A program made the position numbers and the translations under genes. The notes beneath the pieces were generated by a model. That model made no database searches. It was not told the origin of the DNA and was given only the letters and a program-made list of their open reading frames with translations. DNA of 64,000 nt, from the NCBI GenBank assembly GCA_963853835.1, contig OY970822.1:87773135-87837134 (forward strand), given 5' to 3'. Below, piece by piece: positions 50,576 through 61,675 of this stretch (within the stretch, counting starts at the first letter, position 1; every line of letters starts with the position of its first letter). This stretch comes from Calendula officinalis (lineage: Eukaryota > Streptophyta > Magnoliopsida > Asterales > Asteraceae).

Positions 50576-52370
50576 TCACATCTGATGAACATGTCGCATT
50601 CCAATACTGTGAACATGTTTTCTGAACATTGCAGTAGGGAGTGACTTTGTGAAAAGATCTGCTGAATTATTACTAGATTGGACGTATTTCATTTCGATCT
50701 GATTATCCTTTATCAGGTCTTGAGTGTATGAGAAAAATCTTGGGGGTATATGCTTGGTTCTATCAGTCTTTATATATCCTTCTTTCATCTGTGTAACACA
50801 AGCTGCATTGTCTTCATGAATCACAGTTGGATTTTTCTCCCCCTCTAGTCCACACGAAGTCAAAATGAGTTTTGTCATCGATCTTAGCCACACACACTCT
50901 CTGCTGGCTTCATGAAGTGCGATGACTTCGGCATGATTTGATGATGTCGCGACAAGTGTTTGCTTTTGGGAGCGCCATGAAATAGCAGTGCCTCCACTCA
51001 TAAAAACATATCCCGTTTGAGACCTAGCTTTATGAGGATCAGATAGATAACCTGCATCTGTATAACCGACTAACTCTTGTTTTGAATCATTAGAATAAAA
51101 TAGACCTAAATCAACAGTTCCTCGAAGGTATCGAAAAATATGTTTGATACCATTCCAATGCCTTTTTGTAGGAGCTGAACTAAATCTTGCTAACAAATTA
51201 ACAGCAAAAGAAATGTCGGGTCTAGTACAATTTGTAAGATACATTAAAGCTCCAATTGCACTGAGATATGGTACTTCTTGACCAAGAACCTCTTCATTTT
51301 CTTCACGAGGTATAAAGGGATCGTTGTCAACGTTAAGTGATCGAACGACCATTGGAGTGCTTAATGGATTCGCTTTGTCCATATTGAAACGTTTCAAAAT
51401 CTTTTCTGTATAATTTGATTGATGGACAAGTATTCCATTATTCATATGCTCAATTTGTAAACCAAGATAATATTTGGTTTTTCCAAGGTCTTTCATTTCA
51501 AATTCTTTCTTTAAAAGTACAGTTGTTTCATGAATTTCCTTATGTGTTCCGATAAGGTTCAAGTCATCAACATAGACGGCTATGATTACAAATCCGGATG
51601 TTGTTTTCTTAATAAAAACACATGGACAGATAATATTGTTGGTATAACCTTTACTTACTAAGTAATCACTTAAACGTTTATACCACATGCGTCCAGATTG
51701 CTTCAACCCATACAAGGATCGTTGTAATTTAATTGAATACATTTCCTTGGGTTTTTCACTTAGTGCTTTTGGCATTTTAAATCCTTCAGGAACTTTCATG
51801 TAAATATCACTATCAAGTGATCCAAACATCCATTAGACGCATTTCTAAATTTTTGGAAACTACCAGGCTGATTAGATATCTAAACGTTATTGCATCCATA
51901 ACGGGGGAATAAGTTTCCTCATAATCAATTCCTGGTCTTTGAGAAAAACCTTGAGCTACAAGTCTAGCTTTATATCTTATAATTTCATCTTTCTCATTTC
52001 GTTTTCGTATGAAAACCCATTTATAACCCACAGGTTTCACACTTTCTGGTGTGAGAGCAATGCGTCCAAAAACATTACGTTTGTTCAACGAATTTAATTC
52101 AGCTTCCATGACTTCTTTCCATTTATCCCAGTCATGTCTATTTTGACATTCAATGACAGACTTTGGTTCAGGATCATCATTCATAATTTCACATGCAACG
52201 ACATAGGAAAATATTTCATCAATATTTCCTATTTCATCCCGATTCCATAATATATTTGTTTGGCCATAATTTATGGAAACCTCATTGTTAACATAATTCA
52301 TTTCCTCTTGTGGAGGAGTTTCAATATTTTGTGTTTCTTCAGAAACACTTTTCCTTATGATCATTTGCAT
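50576..52370 (-). pseudogene. Copia pol, reverse transcriptase and RNase H part
   Basis: Two frames cover this part. The first (52370-51813) has RT N-terminal motifs (WKEVMEAELNSL, VGYKWVFIRKRN, YKARLVAQGFSQRPGIDYEETYSPV) and runs off after LMDV. The second (51829-50576) resumes at GSLDSDIYMKVPEGF with KQSGRMWYKRL, the catalytic YVDD (AVYVDDLNLIG), and RNase H residues (GYTDAGYLSD, SSNHAEVIAL, IHEDNAA). A small deletion at about 51825 removes the conserved stretch after the first RT aspartate and shifts the frame. Confidence 0.9.
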
Positions 52371-54135
52371 TTTCTACATTCTTTCTTTTTCTAGGATTCT
52401 TATCCTTCGAACCAATTGGTCTTCCACGCTTTAAGCGTGCTTTAGAATCTTGAGTGACTTTATCACCAGATTTTTCATTTGGTATTTCAATTCGGGCTGG
52501 AGCATTAACAGCCGGTATATATGATTTTGTCACTCTTTTGGTGTCAGTAAATGCATCAGGCAATTTATTTGCAATTTCCTGTAAGTGCATTATTTTTTGA
52601 ACTTCTTTTTCACATTGGTTAGTTCGAGGATCAAGATATAATAGTGATGGCTCACACCATGATACATCATTTTCTTTGCTTTTCTTTTCTTCTCCCAATG
52701 TTGGAAAGTTTGCCTCATCAAAGTGGCAATCTGCAAAACGTGCTGTAAAAACATCACCTGTTAAAGGTTCAAGATATCTTATGATTGAACTTGTTTCATA
52801 CCCAACATATATTCCCAACCTCCTTTGAGGTCCCATTTTTGTACGCTGTGGTGGAGCAATAGGAACATATACAGCACAACCAAAAACTCTAAGGTGGGAG
52901 ATGTTTGGCTCTTGGCCAAAAGCAAGTTGTAAAGGAGAGTATTTATGATATGCACTTGGTCTTATACGAATTAATGATGCAGCATGTAAAATAGCATGAC
53001 CCCAAATAGACACATGAAGTTTTGTTCTCATTATTAATGGTCTAGCAATTAACTGAAGACGTTTAATCAAAGATTCAGCTAAACCATTTTGTGTGTGTAC
53101 ATGAGCAACTGGGTGTTCAACAATAATTCCTACAGACATACAATAATCATTAAATGCCTGAGAAGTAAATTCACCAGCATTATCCAATCTTACTCTTTTT
53201 ATAGTATGATCAGGAAAATGTGCTCTCAGTTTAATGATTTGTGCAAGAAATTTTGCAAATGCAACATTACGTGTTGATAATAGACAAACATGAGACCATC
53301 TACTTGATGCATCTATTAAGACCATAAAGTATCTAAATGGTCCACATGGTGGATGAATCGGTCCACAAATATCTCCCTGGATTCTTTCAAGAAATGCAGG
53401 GGTTTCCATTTCAATTTTAATAGGTGAATGTCTTATAATCAACTTACCAAGGGAGCATGATGCACATTGAGTTGTTTTACCTGTATGAGGGATCTTATGA
53501 TCTCTCAATGGATGCCCATGAGTGTTTTCAATTATTCTCCTCATCATTGTTGAGCCTGGATGCCCTAACCTGTCATGCCATAAGCTAAATATACTAGGAT
53601 CATGACTATTTACTTTGACTACCATGTGTGACTCTGCCATGTTTATATGTGTGTAGTGTAGACCACATTGAAGCAATGGTAGTTCTTCCAATACATGACT
53701 TTTATTAGTAATGTGTAATATTTTCTCATTATGTGCAGTCACACTCTGAGTGTCATACCCATTATGATATATGTCCTTAAAACTTAATAAATTACTCTTT
53801 GATTTAGGAGAAAATAAAGCATTATCTACCAAAACGTGTGTACCATTAGGTAGTATAAAATTAGCTTTTCCTACACCTTCAATCAAGTCAGCTGGACCCG
53901 ATATGGTGTTTATGCTTGCCTTTGTTGATTTTAGTTCAGAAAAATATTTCTTAGACTTAAGGATAGTGTGCGTGGAACCACTATCTAGAATACATAGATC
54001 TCCAACCATCGATTGTTGTTTTGCTCCAGTAGAGTTCATATCAAACTTGAAAAATGGAAAAACATAAGTTATTATACAGATTATTAGAAATTCATTACAT
54101 GAAAACAAGGGAAATCCTAGTTTAACGAAATGCAT
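52339..54135 (-). pseudogene. Copia pol, protease and integrase part
   Basis: Protease active site LDSGST near residue 52. GAG-pre-integrase/zinc region with WHDRLGHPG and CASCSLGK. Integrase core with GDICGPI, RLDNAGEF and NGLAESLIKRL supplying the D, D and E residues. The first 40 codons are hydrophobic and probably not part of the protein. The frame ends early at 52339; the coding sequence continues in another frame from about 52370, with a short A-run at about 52350 as the likely slip point. Confidence 0.9.
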
Positions 54136-54201
54136 AGACGAATTACAAAGATGAAAACATAAACATAATTATGATTTAGACATGAGTGATTAAGCTTCAT
54201 A

Positions 54202-55272
54202 TTACTCCATGTCATTCAAGAAATCAGAAGCATTTAGATCAGTATTCTCAGATTGATCCACGAAGTTTACTTCTTTCTCCTTTTGCTTAAGTGAAGCTTG
54301 ATATAGCTTGCAAAAGTGAGAAGGTGTGCGACAAGTACTTTGCCAGTGACCCGTGCTACCACATCTATAACACACACTTTGATTGTTCTGAGAAGCACTT
54401 GCTTCAGCATCATGTTTGGTGGTCTGGTTTTGTGAATGGACTTTGTTAACTTGTGGGGCATGATAAGTATTGTTTCTTGGACCACGTCCATATCCACGTC
54501 CACGTCCACGACCAAAACCACGACCACGACCATAAGGGTGACTTCGACCAAAGTTTTGGTTTCGGCCATTATTATAGTTTTGGCCAAAAGAATGGTTTTG
54601 ATTAAAACGACCTCGTCCACGGCCACGACCACGTCCCCTTGTATTATTTCGAGGACCAACATTTTCTGCAGCATTGACTTCAGGGAGTGCTGCTGATCCT
54701 GTGGGACGGGACTCATGATTTCTCATTAAGAGCATATTGTGTTGCTCAGCAGTCAGAAGATATTCTTGCAAATCAGAATATGTTGAGAATTTTTGCAATC
54801 GCAAATTCTCTTGCAAAGTAACATTTGATGCATGGAATGTGGAGTAAGTTTTCTCCAACTTTTCTGCATCTGTCACAGGATCTCCACAAAATTCAAGTTG
54901 TGAACATATCCTGAACAACGCTGAGCTATAATCAGACACTTGTTTAAAATCTTGGAATCTTAATGATCTCCATTCTTCTCTGGCAAAGGGAAGTAAGACC
55001 CTTTTCTTATTATCAAATCTTTCTTTAAGAGACTTCCAGAAAATATATGGGTCTTCAATGTTTAAATATTCATTTTTTAAACTAGCATCAACGTGTTTAC
55101 GAAGATTGAAAACTGCTTTCCATTTTTCTTGAGATGAACAATTATTATTTTCATTTAAGGCATCTAAGATACCCATTGATGCTAAATATGCTCTCATATC
55201 AGTGATCCATGAGTTGTAATTTTTACCAGATGCTTCTAACGCATCAAATTCAATCTTCGCAACGTTTGACAT
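54202..55272 (-). CDS. Copia gag (capsid/nucleocapsid) protein
   Basis: 356 codons, intact. The N-terminal half is the UBN2-type capsid region (FDALEASGKNYNSWITDM, KWKAVFNLRKHVDASLKNEY, WKSLKERFDNKKRVLLPFAR). An RG-rich basic stretch (about residues 213-272) precedes a zinc knuckle CYRCGSTGHWQSTC (CX2CX4HX4C). Gag packages the element RNA into cytoplasmic particles. The downstream pol frame is in the same phase but separated by in-frame stops at 54202 and just below. Confidence 0.95.
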   Translation of the reverse strand: MSNVAKIEFDALEASGKNYNSWITDMRAYLASMGILDALNENNNCSSQEKWKAVFNLRKHVDASLKNEYLNIEDPYIFWKSLKERFDNKKRVLLPFAREEWRSLRFQDFKQVSDYSSALFRICSQLEFCGDPVTDAEKLEKTYSTFHASNVTLQENLRLQKFSTYSDLQEYLLTAEQHNMLLMRNHESRPTGSAALPEVNAAENVGPRNNTRGRGRGRGRGRFNQNHSFGQNYNNGRNQNFGRSHPYGRGRGFGRGRGRGYGRGPRNNTYHAPQVNKVHSQNQTTKHDAEASASQNNQSVCYRCGSTGHWQSTCRTPSHFCKLYQASLKQKEKEVNFVDQSENTDLNASDFLNDME

Positions 55273-55617
55273 TTTATAACTATATATATTTAAAACAAAA
55301 ACAAGTTAAAAATCAGAATCAATATATATCAATATGTATTGCACAAAACAGAAGTGGGAGAACAATCATCCCATACGTGAACAAGAAAGGATAAAATACA
55401 TCAGGCGTGAGACTAATTAAGATGCCAAGTACAATAACCATTACAATCATGAAAATTAAAAACGGGTGAATCATTCTTGATCTTGATTTTGAAGATGAGA
55501 GAAATTATTTTGTAGTATAAAGAAGTGTGGATGATGTGTTTATTTATAGTGTAAAAATATAGCCGTTGTATATTTTTATATAATTTTTTTTTTTACCGTT
55601 TTATAACCGTTACATAT

Positions 55618-55624
55618 ATAGCCG

Positions 55625-55686
<62 letters not shown>

Positions 55687-56312
55687 TACCCTATATATGA
55701 GGCCTAAATTTGAAGAGGGTTTGACACCATGGCAATTCCAAGCATTCCTATTCGTCCATAATGCCACTTGGAATTCCCTGATTGGTCCACGTCATTTGCA
55801 CTAATACAAACGAATCTGGTACAGCTTACGGTCTACATTCATACGCTCCATATACGGCAAACGAATCTGGTACGGCTTACGGTCTACATTCATATGCTCC
55901 ATATACGGCTTCATACATACAAGGAAACAAATAAATAACTATTTAAAAGATCCTACATACAAGGAAACAAATAAATATTTAAAAGATCAATCAGCGACTC
56001 AATCGTATTTATTCAGAAGTGATACACGACTCAATATAATTTCCATAAAACCGGCATTCTATGATTACGGCATAAAAAGCTGGATTGTGCAACGGAACCA
56101 GACTTCGGATATTACGGATTACGGCATAAAAAGCTGGATTCTTCATTTAATAAAATGCTCGTGTAACATTTCTTCATTTACCATTTTTTTGTACAAAATC
56201 ATCATCACATCTATCGATTATTATGTCATTTAGAAATATATAAAGTTTTTGGACATTTTTCTACATACTAAAATTTACAGCATACCCGCCCATCGGGCGG
56301 GTTTTGTAGCTA

Positions 56313-56341
<29 letters not shown>
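55618..56341. repeat. (TA)n microsatellite split by a Helitron
   Basis: TA repeats occupy about 55627-55683 and about 56314-56341. The Helitron lies exactly between them, so a single original TA tract was the insertion target. Confidence 0.8.
55684..56313 (+). mobile_element. Non-autonomous Helitron inside the Copia leader
   Basis: Starts TCCTACCCTATATATGAGG and ends CTAG at 56310-56313, with the hairpin ACCCGCCCATCGGGCGGGT 8-10 bases upstream. Host bases are A and T. It is related along its length to the copy at 17136-17649 but carries extra sequence, including CATAAAAAGCTGGATT twice. No Rep/helicase coding is present. Confidence 0.88.
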
Positions 56342-56346
<5 letters not shown>

Positions 56347-56439
56347 TTTTTTAATAAAAGAATAATTAAAGAAATAAATTACATAGACATATTTGTAAAA
56401 ATATTAGTGAATTTTAAATAAATTAGTAAATAAAAGAAA

Positions 56440-56740
56440 GAAAAATAATATGCATAAATAAATGTTAGTATACATAAATGAAAATTAGTATGTATAAATA
56501 AATGTTAGTAACATAAATAAATGTTAGATACGATAAAATTAAATGTTAGTTTGCATAATTAAAAGTTAGTAAGCATAAGTAAAAGTTAGAATGTAAATGT
56601 TAGGATAAGCATAAGTAAAAGTTAGAATACATAAATGTAAATGTTAGTTTGCATAAATTAAAAGAGTTAGTAAACATAAGAATAAAATTAGTACAATAAT
56701 AAATGTAAGTATGTTAGTAGTCCCAAGATTAGTAGTCCAA
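56440..56740 (-). repeat. Degenerate tandem repeats in the Copia leader
   Basis: About a dozen loosely periodic copies (roughly 20-30 bp) of a motif like CATAAATAAATGTTAGTA lie between the 5' LTR and the Helitron. They are non-coding and AT-rich. Confidence 0.6.
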
Positions 56741-56909
56741 ATGTCATAATAATGTCCTTGATTAAATGTGTTTGGTTTCATTTAATTTATTATTATATTG
56801 TAACTTATTGTTATAAGAAATGTTTACCTTAAGTAATTAACTTGATTAAGTAAATGTACCTTGTGATTGAGTTGATCTTCCTTGATTAAGAACTTTCGTG
56901 CTGATAACG

Positions 56910-57224
56910 TGTTATAAATTAACTTTATTAATGCCCTATTAGCAATTGATCAAAGAAACTTGAAGATTATAAAAGTAAGAAACAAGTATAAGATGGAGAG
57001 AATTATAACACTTATGCAAGTGTGTTATAAGGTGCACTTTGCTTCTTTACATGATGGGGTATTTATACTACAAAATTTACTATTGATTTACCATGCTACA
57101 TTAATTAGTAGACAAGAACATTTATGATAGATTTGTAAATATTGAAAATGGTTTACCCTAAGGTTGAATTGTGTTCATGCTAGGGTTGAAAATGTGTCCA
57201 TCCACATATATAGATTTTATAACC
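56910..57224 (-). repeat. 5' LTR of the Copia element
   Basis: 315 bp. A TATA box (TATAAATA) is at 57060-57067 on the minus strand. The first base pair is changed (starts GG, not TG). The adjoining leader sequence CGTTATCAGCACGAAAG (56893-56909) is in the primer-binding position. Confidence 0.9.
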
Positions 57225-57263
57225 GTTGTTAAATATTCAATTGTCTATACTATATTTCTATGT

Positions 57264-58439
57264 TTACTGTTTTTGTCCCTGTGGTTTGCCCGTTTCTGCG
57301 TTTTTGTCCCTGTGGTTTTTTTTCTGTTTTTTTTGTCCCTGCGGTATGCAAATTTCCGTTTTTTTGTCCTTCCGTCCATCCTCCGTTTCTTTTTAGCCGT
57401 TAAGCCCCTCACGTGCTGAAAACGTGAGGGTATTTCTGTCTTTTTCCATTTTCTATTTTCTATTTACTTTTTTTTTATTTCTCTTCTTCTTTGTGTTTAC
57501 CAGACTTGTACCATGTGCTTATAGACTTGTACTTTATTGTATCTTCTTCTTCATTGAGTACAAGAGCAGATGGCAGCCATGGTAGCCATGGCAACACCCA
57601 TCTGAATATTAGGATTTCAAGAATTCGGACACAAATCGCTAATTAAACTTCAAAATCCGGATTCTTTAATGGTGAATTAAGTTTGGCTTCAAAATACGAA
57701 TAAGGTCCTTCAATGGCGGATTCTGGCGGCGGCCGGAAAACTTGGTCGGAAAAGCGATTGGAGGCCAGATTCGGAATCAGGGTGGTGAGACGAAACAGGA
57801 TATGTTGAGCAATCAGTCATTGGCGTTCGTTTCAAGTTCAGATCTGAGAGGAATCGGTCGGAATCGCACGGCAGAGATTCGCCGGATTCCGGCGACTGGG
57901 ATGATCGTGGAAGGTTGGGTTCTGGTCGGAATGATGTGGGGAACAAGACCCCCCAATCAATTTCTGCTTCTGTTAAGGTTTTGAAGTCGGGCTCTGTTAC
58001 AGCGTCTAGATCGGAATCGGAGGTGGTACGACGGGCGGTTTCCGGCGAAGGGGAAGGGGTCTGTTTTTCCACTTTCGTCTTCTTCGATCCCTTCCCGTTT
58101 TCTGGCGATTAAGTGGTCATCGGAGAAGATGGTGAGATCTGCTTTGATATTGAAGGTTTGTAGGGTTCTTGATGAAGATGGTGAAGAAAGGTTCTTGATG
58201 AAGATGGTGAAGAAAGCAAAAGTACAATTTTTAATGCACAAGATACAAATAATTTGGCGAAAGGACTAAAATACCCTCACATGTTTGGCATGTGAGACAA
58301 GTTAACGGCTTAATCCTAACAGAGTTGGACGGAAGGACAAAAAAACGGAAATTTGCATACCTTAGGGACAAAAAAACAGAAAAAAAACCACAGGGACAAA
58401 AACGCAGAAACGGACAAACCACAGGGACAAAAACAGTAA
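57264..58439. mobile_element. MULE-like foldback element, possible Pack-MULE
   Basis: 1176 bp with inverted repeats of about 190 bp. Both ends begin TTACTGTTTTTGTCCC and continue with GTTTCTGCGTTTTTGTCC and TATGCAAATTTCCG, with few differences. Long terminal repeats with a unique, GC-richer centre (57560-58230) are typical of Mutator-like elements. No transposase is present. A 9-bp target duplication was not recognisable. Confidence 0.72.
57710..58072 (-). CDS. Possible captured gene fragment in the MULE-like element
   Basis: A 120-codon frame, Ser/Pro/Asp-rich (MEKQTPSPSPETARRTTSDS...), in the only GC-rich part of the element. I do not recognise it. The composition differs from the AT-rich surroundings, as in captured exonic DNA, but overlapping frames exist on both strands, so coding status is uncertain. 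Confidence 0.25.
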   Translation of the reverse strand: MEKQTPSPSPETARRTTSDSDLDAVTEPDFKTLTEAEIDWGVLFPTSFRPEPNLPRSSQSPESGESLPCDSDRFLSDLNLKRTPMTDCSTYPVSSHHPDSESGLQSLFRPSFPAAARIRH

Positions 58440-59477
58440 TTTACTCTTTATTTTAATAAAATCAACAAGAAAATACTGGTAGGTCAAATTCAATCCAATC
58501 CAACTCGTTTGAACCATATTAAAATTATACATCTCGTTCAAAACTTTTTCTGATTCATTACTCAATCGGATTAATTTGTCCACATTAATTGTTCATGAGT
58601 TTTGTATATAACTTTTAATCATTTTCCAATGGCAATATGGTAATATGTTTTCACCTGATATACCAAAACTGTGGCATGATATCGTTTTTAAAAGGGAAGA
58701 TTTCAAATTTGTTATTAAGTATTACAATAGACGAAAAGTATAAACTTTCACATCATAGTTTTGAGTCTTGACATCTACTGCCATTTTGAAATCCTGGACC
58801 CATAACAGCTTGGTTTATGGGTCATTTAAATTTCAAATACCATTAGGTCAAAACTCAGAAGCCATAACCTATGTTTTGTTGGATCCTCAACAAGTCAACA
58901 TAATTTGAACATGCGAACTATTGATTCATGTATCATCTACATATACTACAAATATAAAATTTAGTAGTTTGTAGGTAATTAGTATCATTATAAAAACATG
59001 TATAGCAATGGCAATTTACGTATCATATAAGTTGTAATTCACTAATAGCCGAGCATCTTATCAAAATATTTTACAAATCTAAAGATTATAACTTTATATG
59101 ACGCGTGAATTGCCATTTATAGTAACAAAATCATACAAAATGTGATTAAACATATCAATATATCGTATTTTATGTAAAGTATTACAATAGACGAAAAGAC
59201 GATTGTGACCATTTATTAATAAAATAATTCGTTTTAACAATATCTTAGTGTCTCACTTTGAAATTGCGACAACTTTAATATTATATGTAGAATTACTTTT
59301 GAAAGGGAAAAAGAACCTGATTCCATATGTTCTTTAATTTCTTAACCATACAATTTGGTTAATCCGACATTTTAAGCTGGATGTCATCTAAATATTCTAT
59401 GCTATAATGCTTAATTATTATAGCATTGTTCATTTTTTTTATGGACTATAAACATTCCACGGCCACTCTATATCCAC
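58440..59477. other. AT-rich intergenic segment
   Basis: No supported gene. GTATTACAATAGACGAAAAG occurs twice (near 58720 and 59180), hinting at an old direct repeat. Confidence 0.35.
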
Positions 59478-59482
59478 TTATG

Positions 59483-60241
59483 TGTTGGAAAATTTTGGAC
59501 ATATATAATTATATGTATATTTGTTATATATAATTAATGGTTGACATGTCTAAAATGTAGTTGTGGTGAATGAGATATCGAATCTCAAAGTGGGGTGTAT
59601 GGAACAAAGAAATAAAATAATCGAACCAGTGGGAACTTGAACCTATCGACACTCGTCTCCCGGGTTTCATGGCGGTTCGGTTTTGCCACTCGGTTTTTTG
59701 CCACTTGATTTAGTGGAAGTATTCAAATAATAATATTGATAATATTATTTATATTTTTAGTGGTTGTCATTAAAATAAATTTGAATGAGTGGTTTCATTT
59801 CTTTGTAATGATGTGTAATGAATATGAATAATGACATTTATGATTGTCATTAACATATGAACCAAATTCTAGTATAAATAGAAGATGTGTGGTTCATTGG
59901 AAGACACATTCTTGACAACTTGAAACACATTCACCAACTTGTCTACACCCACTTACAAGCATCACAATATGCTCTCTCCATTTTTAGTGATCCTTAAACA
60001 CAAGAACTTTCGATAAGTGTTTTGGCTTGGATTATATTCGGTAGTGTAAAACTACTCGGTTGTTTTACCCTGGGAGATAGACGACGAATCTATTTTAAGG
60101 GGATCGTGAATTTCACGAGACTCAACCAAAACTTGTTTCTTCTTTGTTTCTACATATTCTTGTTTCATTCTTGTATTTGTTTTCGTCAATTTCCCAATTG
60201 TATTGTATTTTATTTAATGAAAATTGGTATTAGCTCCTACA
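59483..60241 (+). mobile_element. Solo LTR (Copia-like)
   Basis: 759 bp starting TGTTGGAAAATTTTGG and ending TTAGCTCCTACA, flanked by a perfect 5-bp duplication TTATG (59478-59482 and 60242-60246). A TATA box TATAAATAG lies at 59873-59881. No internal domain remains. An 82-codon frame near its right end is incidental. Confidence 0.87.
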
Positions 60242-60811
60242 TTATGTTGAGTTACTTTTGCTATAAATAAAGATAGAGTAATTAAGGTGGATATTTACAC
60301 AAACCATTAAATTCATACAAATTCAATTTAAGCAATTTATACAATGATATGAAGATAATAATTAACTGTCATTTTGTATAGATACTCATCTACTAAAGAG
60401 TTTTATTTTCATGCCAATGGAAGAAGATTTCATCCACCTATGACCTAGAAGCACAAGAATATACCGCTATTGCCATATCTGATATTAAGATCGTCTTAGG
60501 AAATTTCTCATTTCCACTTAAAAAAGACAATGTCAAAAGTATATATACTTTATATACTTTTTTCCCGCTTTTCGTGATAAACAATGGATGTTGACTCATT
60601 GATGTCTTGTATATTGAAAAATAAATAAATTATATTTTTAAGCTTAATGTAAATTTTATATAAAATCGAAAATAACAAAATTAAATGAAATTTAAATCAT
60701 TGCGTTCAACATGTTGGTTGTTGATATGAGGTATTTCATGAATCTCAATTGTTTATGGTTGCAAGCCTCCGGGTGATCCCGATAGAAATAAAAATTTCGA
60801 TAATTCAAAAT

Positions 60812-60992
60812 AGAGTAATGATATTTTTTCTATATTTTTCTTCTACTCATACGACTATCCATTTGATTATGACAAGTGTCAAAATCAAAGGATTTTATAA
60901 AGAAATAAATTTAATGGATTACATATGTCAAGTTTAGAAGTGAGTAGATATATACGTAGAAATAAAATATAGAAAGAAATATCATTTCTCTT
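60812..60992. mobile_element. Short MITE
   Basis: About 180 bp with inverted ends: left GTAATGATATTTTTTCTATA and reversed right GAAATGATATTTCTTTCTAT, extending through a TTCTAC word. The target duplication is not clear. Confidence 0.55.
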
Positions 60993-61431
60993 CAAATTAT
61001 GATCTCGGTTTAGTTAACTATGTTGATTGAGGAGGTTTAATTAATGTATGTCACTTGTTCGAGAACGATTGTCAAACACAAAGACTAGGTGACGTCAACC
61101 TTGTATCTCCTGTGATGGCCACAGTGCAGACCCAACAAGTTCTTGGCGAACCTAGGGTGATCAAGGTTGAGTGCGAAGGTGAAAGTGAGAGTATGTGAAC
61201 TCTGTGTTTTAGGCTTTTTTGATCTGTCTCAGTCTAGGCTCTCGACAATGATTTAGGCCATGTATTTATATGACTCGTCTCAAGTATATGGAACGTTGGC
61301 CCATTAATGATGACCGTTGACGCTTGAGCTACGTTGATCATCTAATGCAACGCCTTACTATTATGATAGCAATAAATCAGTCATGAAGCACCATTATGAC
61401 GGGCGTCAGCCAATAAGACGTGCTTCCAATG

Positions 61432-61515
61432 ACAGGGGCTGACAATCCTGACAGGCGGTGATAACTTGACAGGCGCTGATAACTTGACAGACGGTCATGA
61501 CTTGACAGGCGCTCA
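61432..61515. repeat. Minisatellite with unit CTTGACAGGCG(C/G)TGATAA
   Basis: About five imperfect copies of an 18-20 bp unit. Directly after it GGATCCAATTGTGACGTGGG occurs twice (about 61527 and 61554). The surrounding 61020-61670 is GC-richer than average and looks like repeat DNA, but no element ends were identified. Confidence 0.65.
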
Positions 61516-61675
61516 AGCGGATCCAATTGTGACGTGGGGCCATCATTAGTGGTGGATCCAATTGTGACGTGGGCTCGTGAACATAAAAGTCCATCATCAT
61601 TTAGGTTTTGGGGAATTACCTATATATACATAGTAATCCCTACTAACATCATCATCACTCACGCTAGGGATGTGA

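Larger units (their letters stand above)
50107..57224 (-). mobile_element. Full-length Copia (Ty1) LTR retrotransposon
   Basis: 7.1 kb with LTRs at both ends and a perfect 5-bp target duplication GTTGT (50102-50106 and 57225-57229). The order on the minus strand is 5' LTR, leader with repeats and a Helitron, gag, protease, integrase, reverse transcriptase, RNase H, purine tract, 3' LTR. Integrase ahead of reverse transcriptase defines Copia. The pol frame carries two lesions, so the copy cannot move on its own. LTRs differ at about three of 315 positions by eye, indicating a young insertion. Confidence 0.95.

Noticed and set aside
55576..55767. Frame containing a long Ile-Tyr repeat
   Set aside because: Translation of the TA microsatellite into the start of a Helitron.
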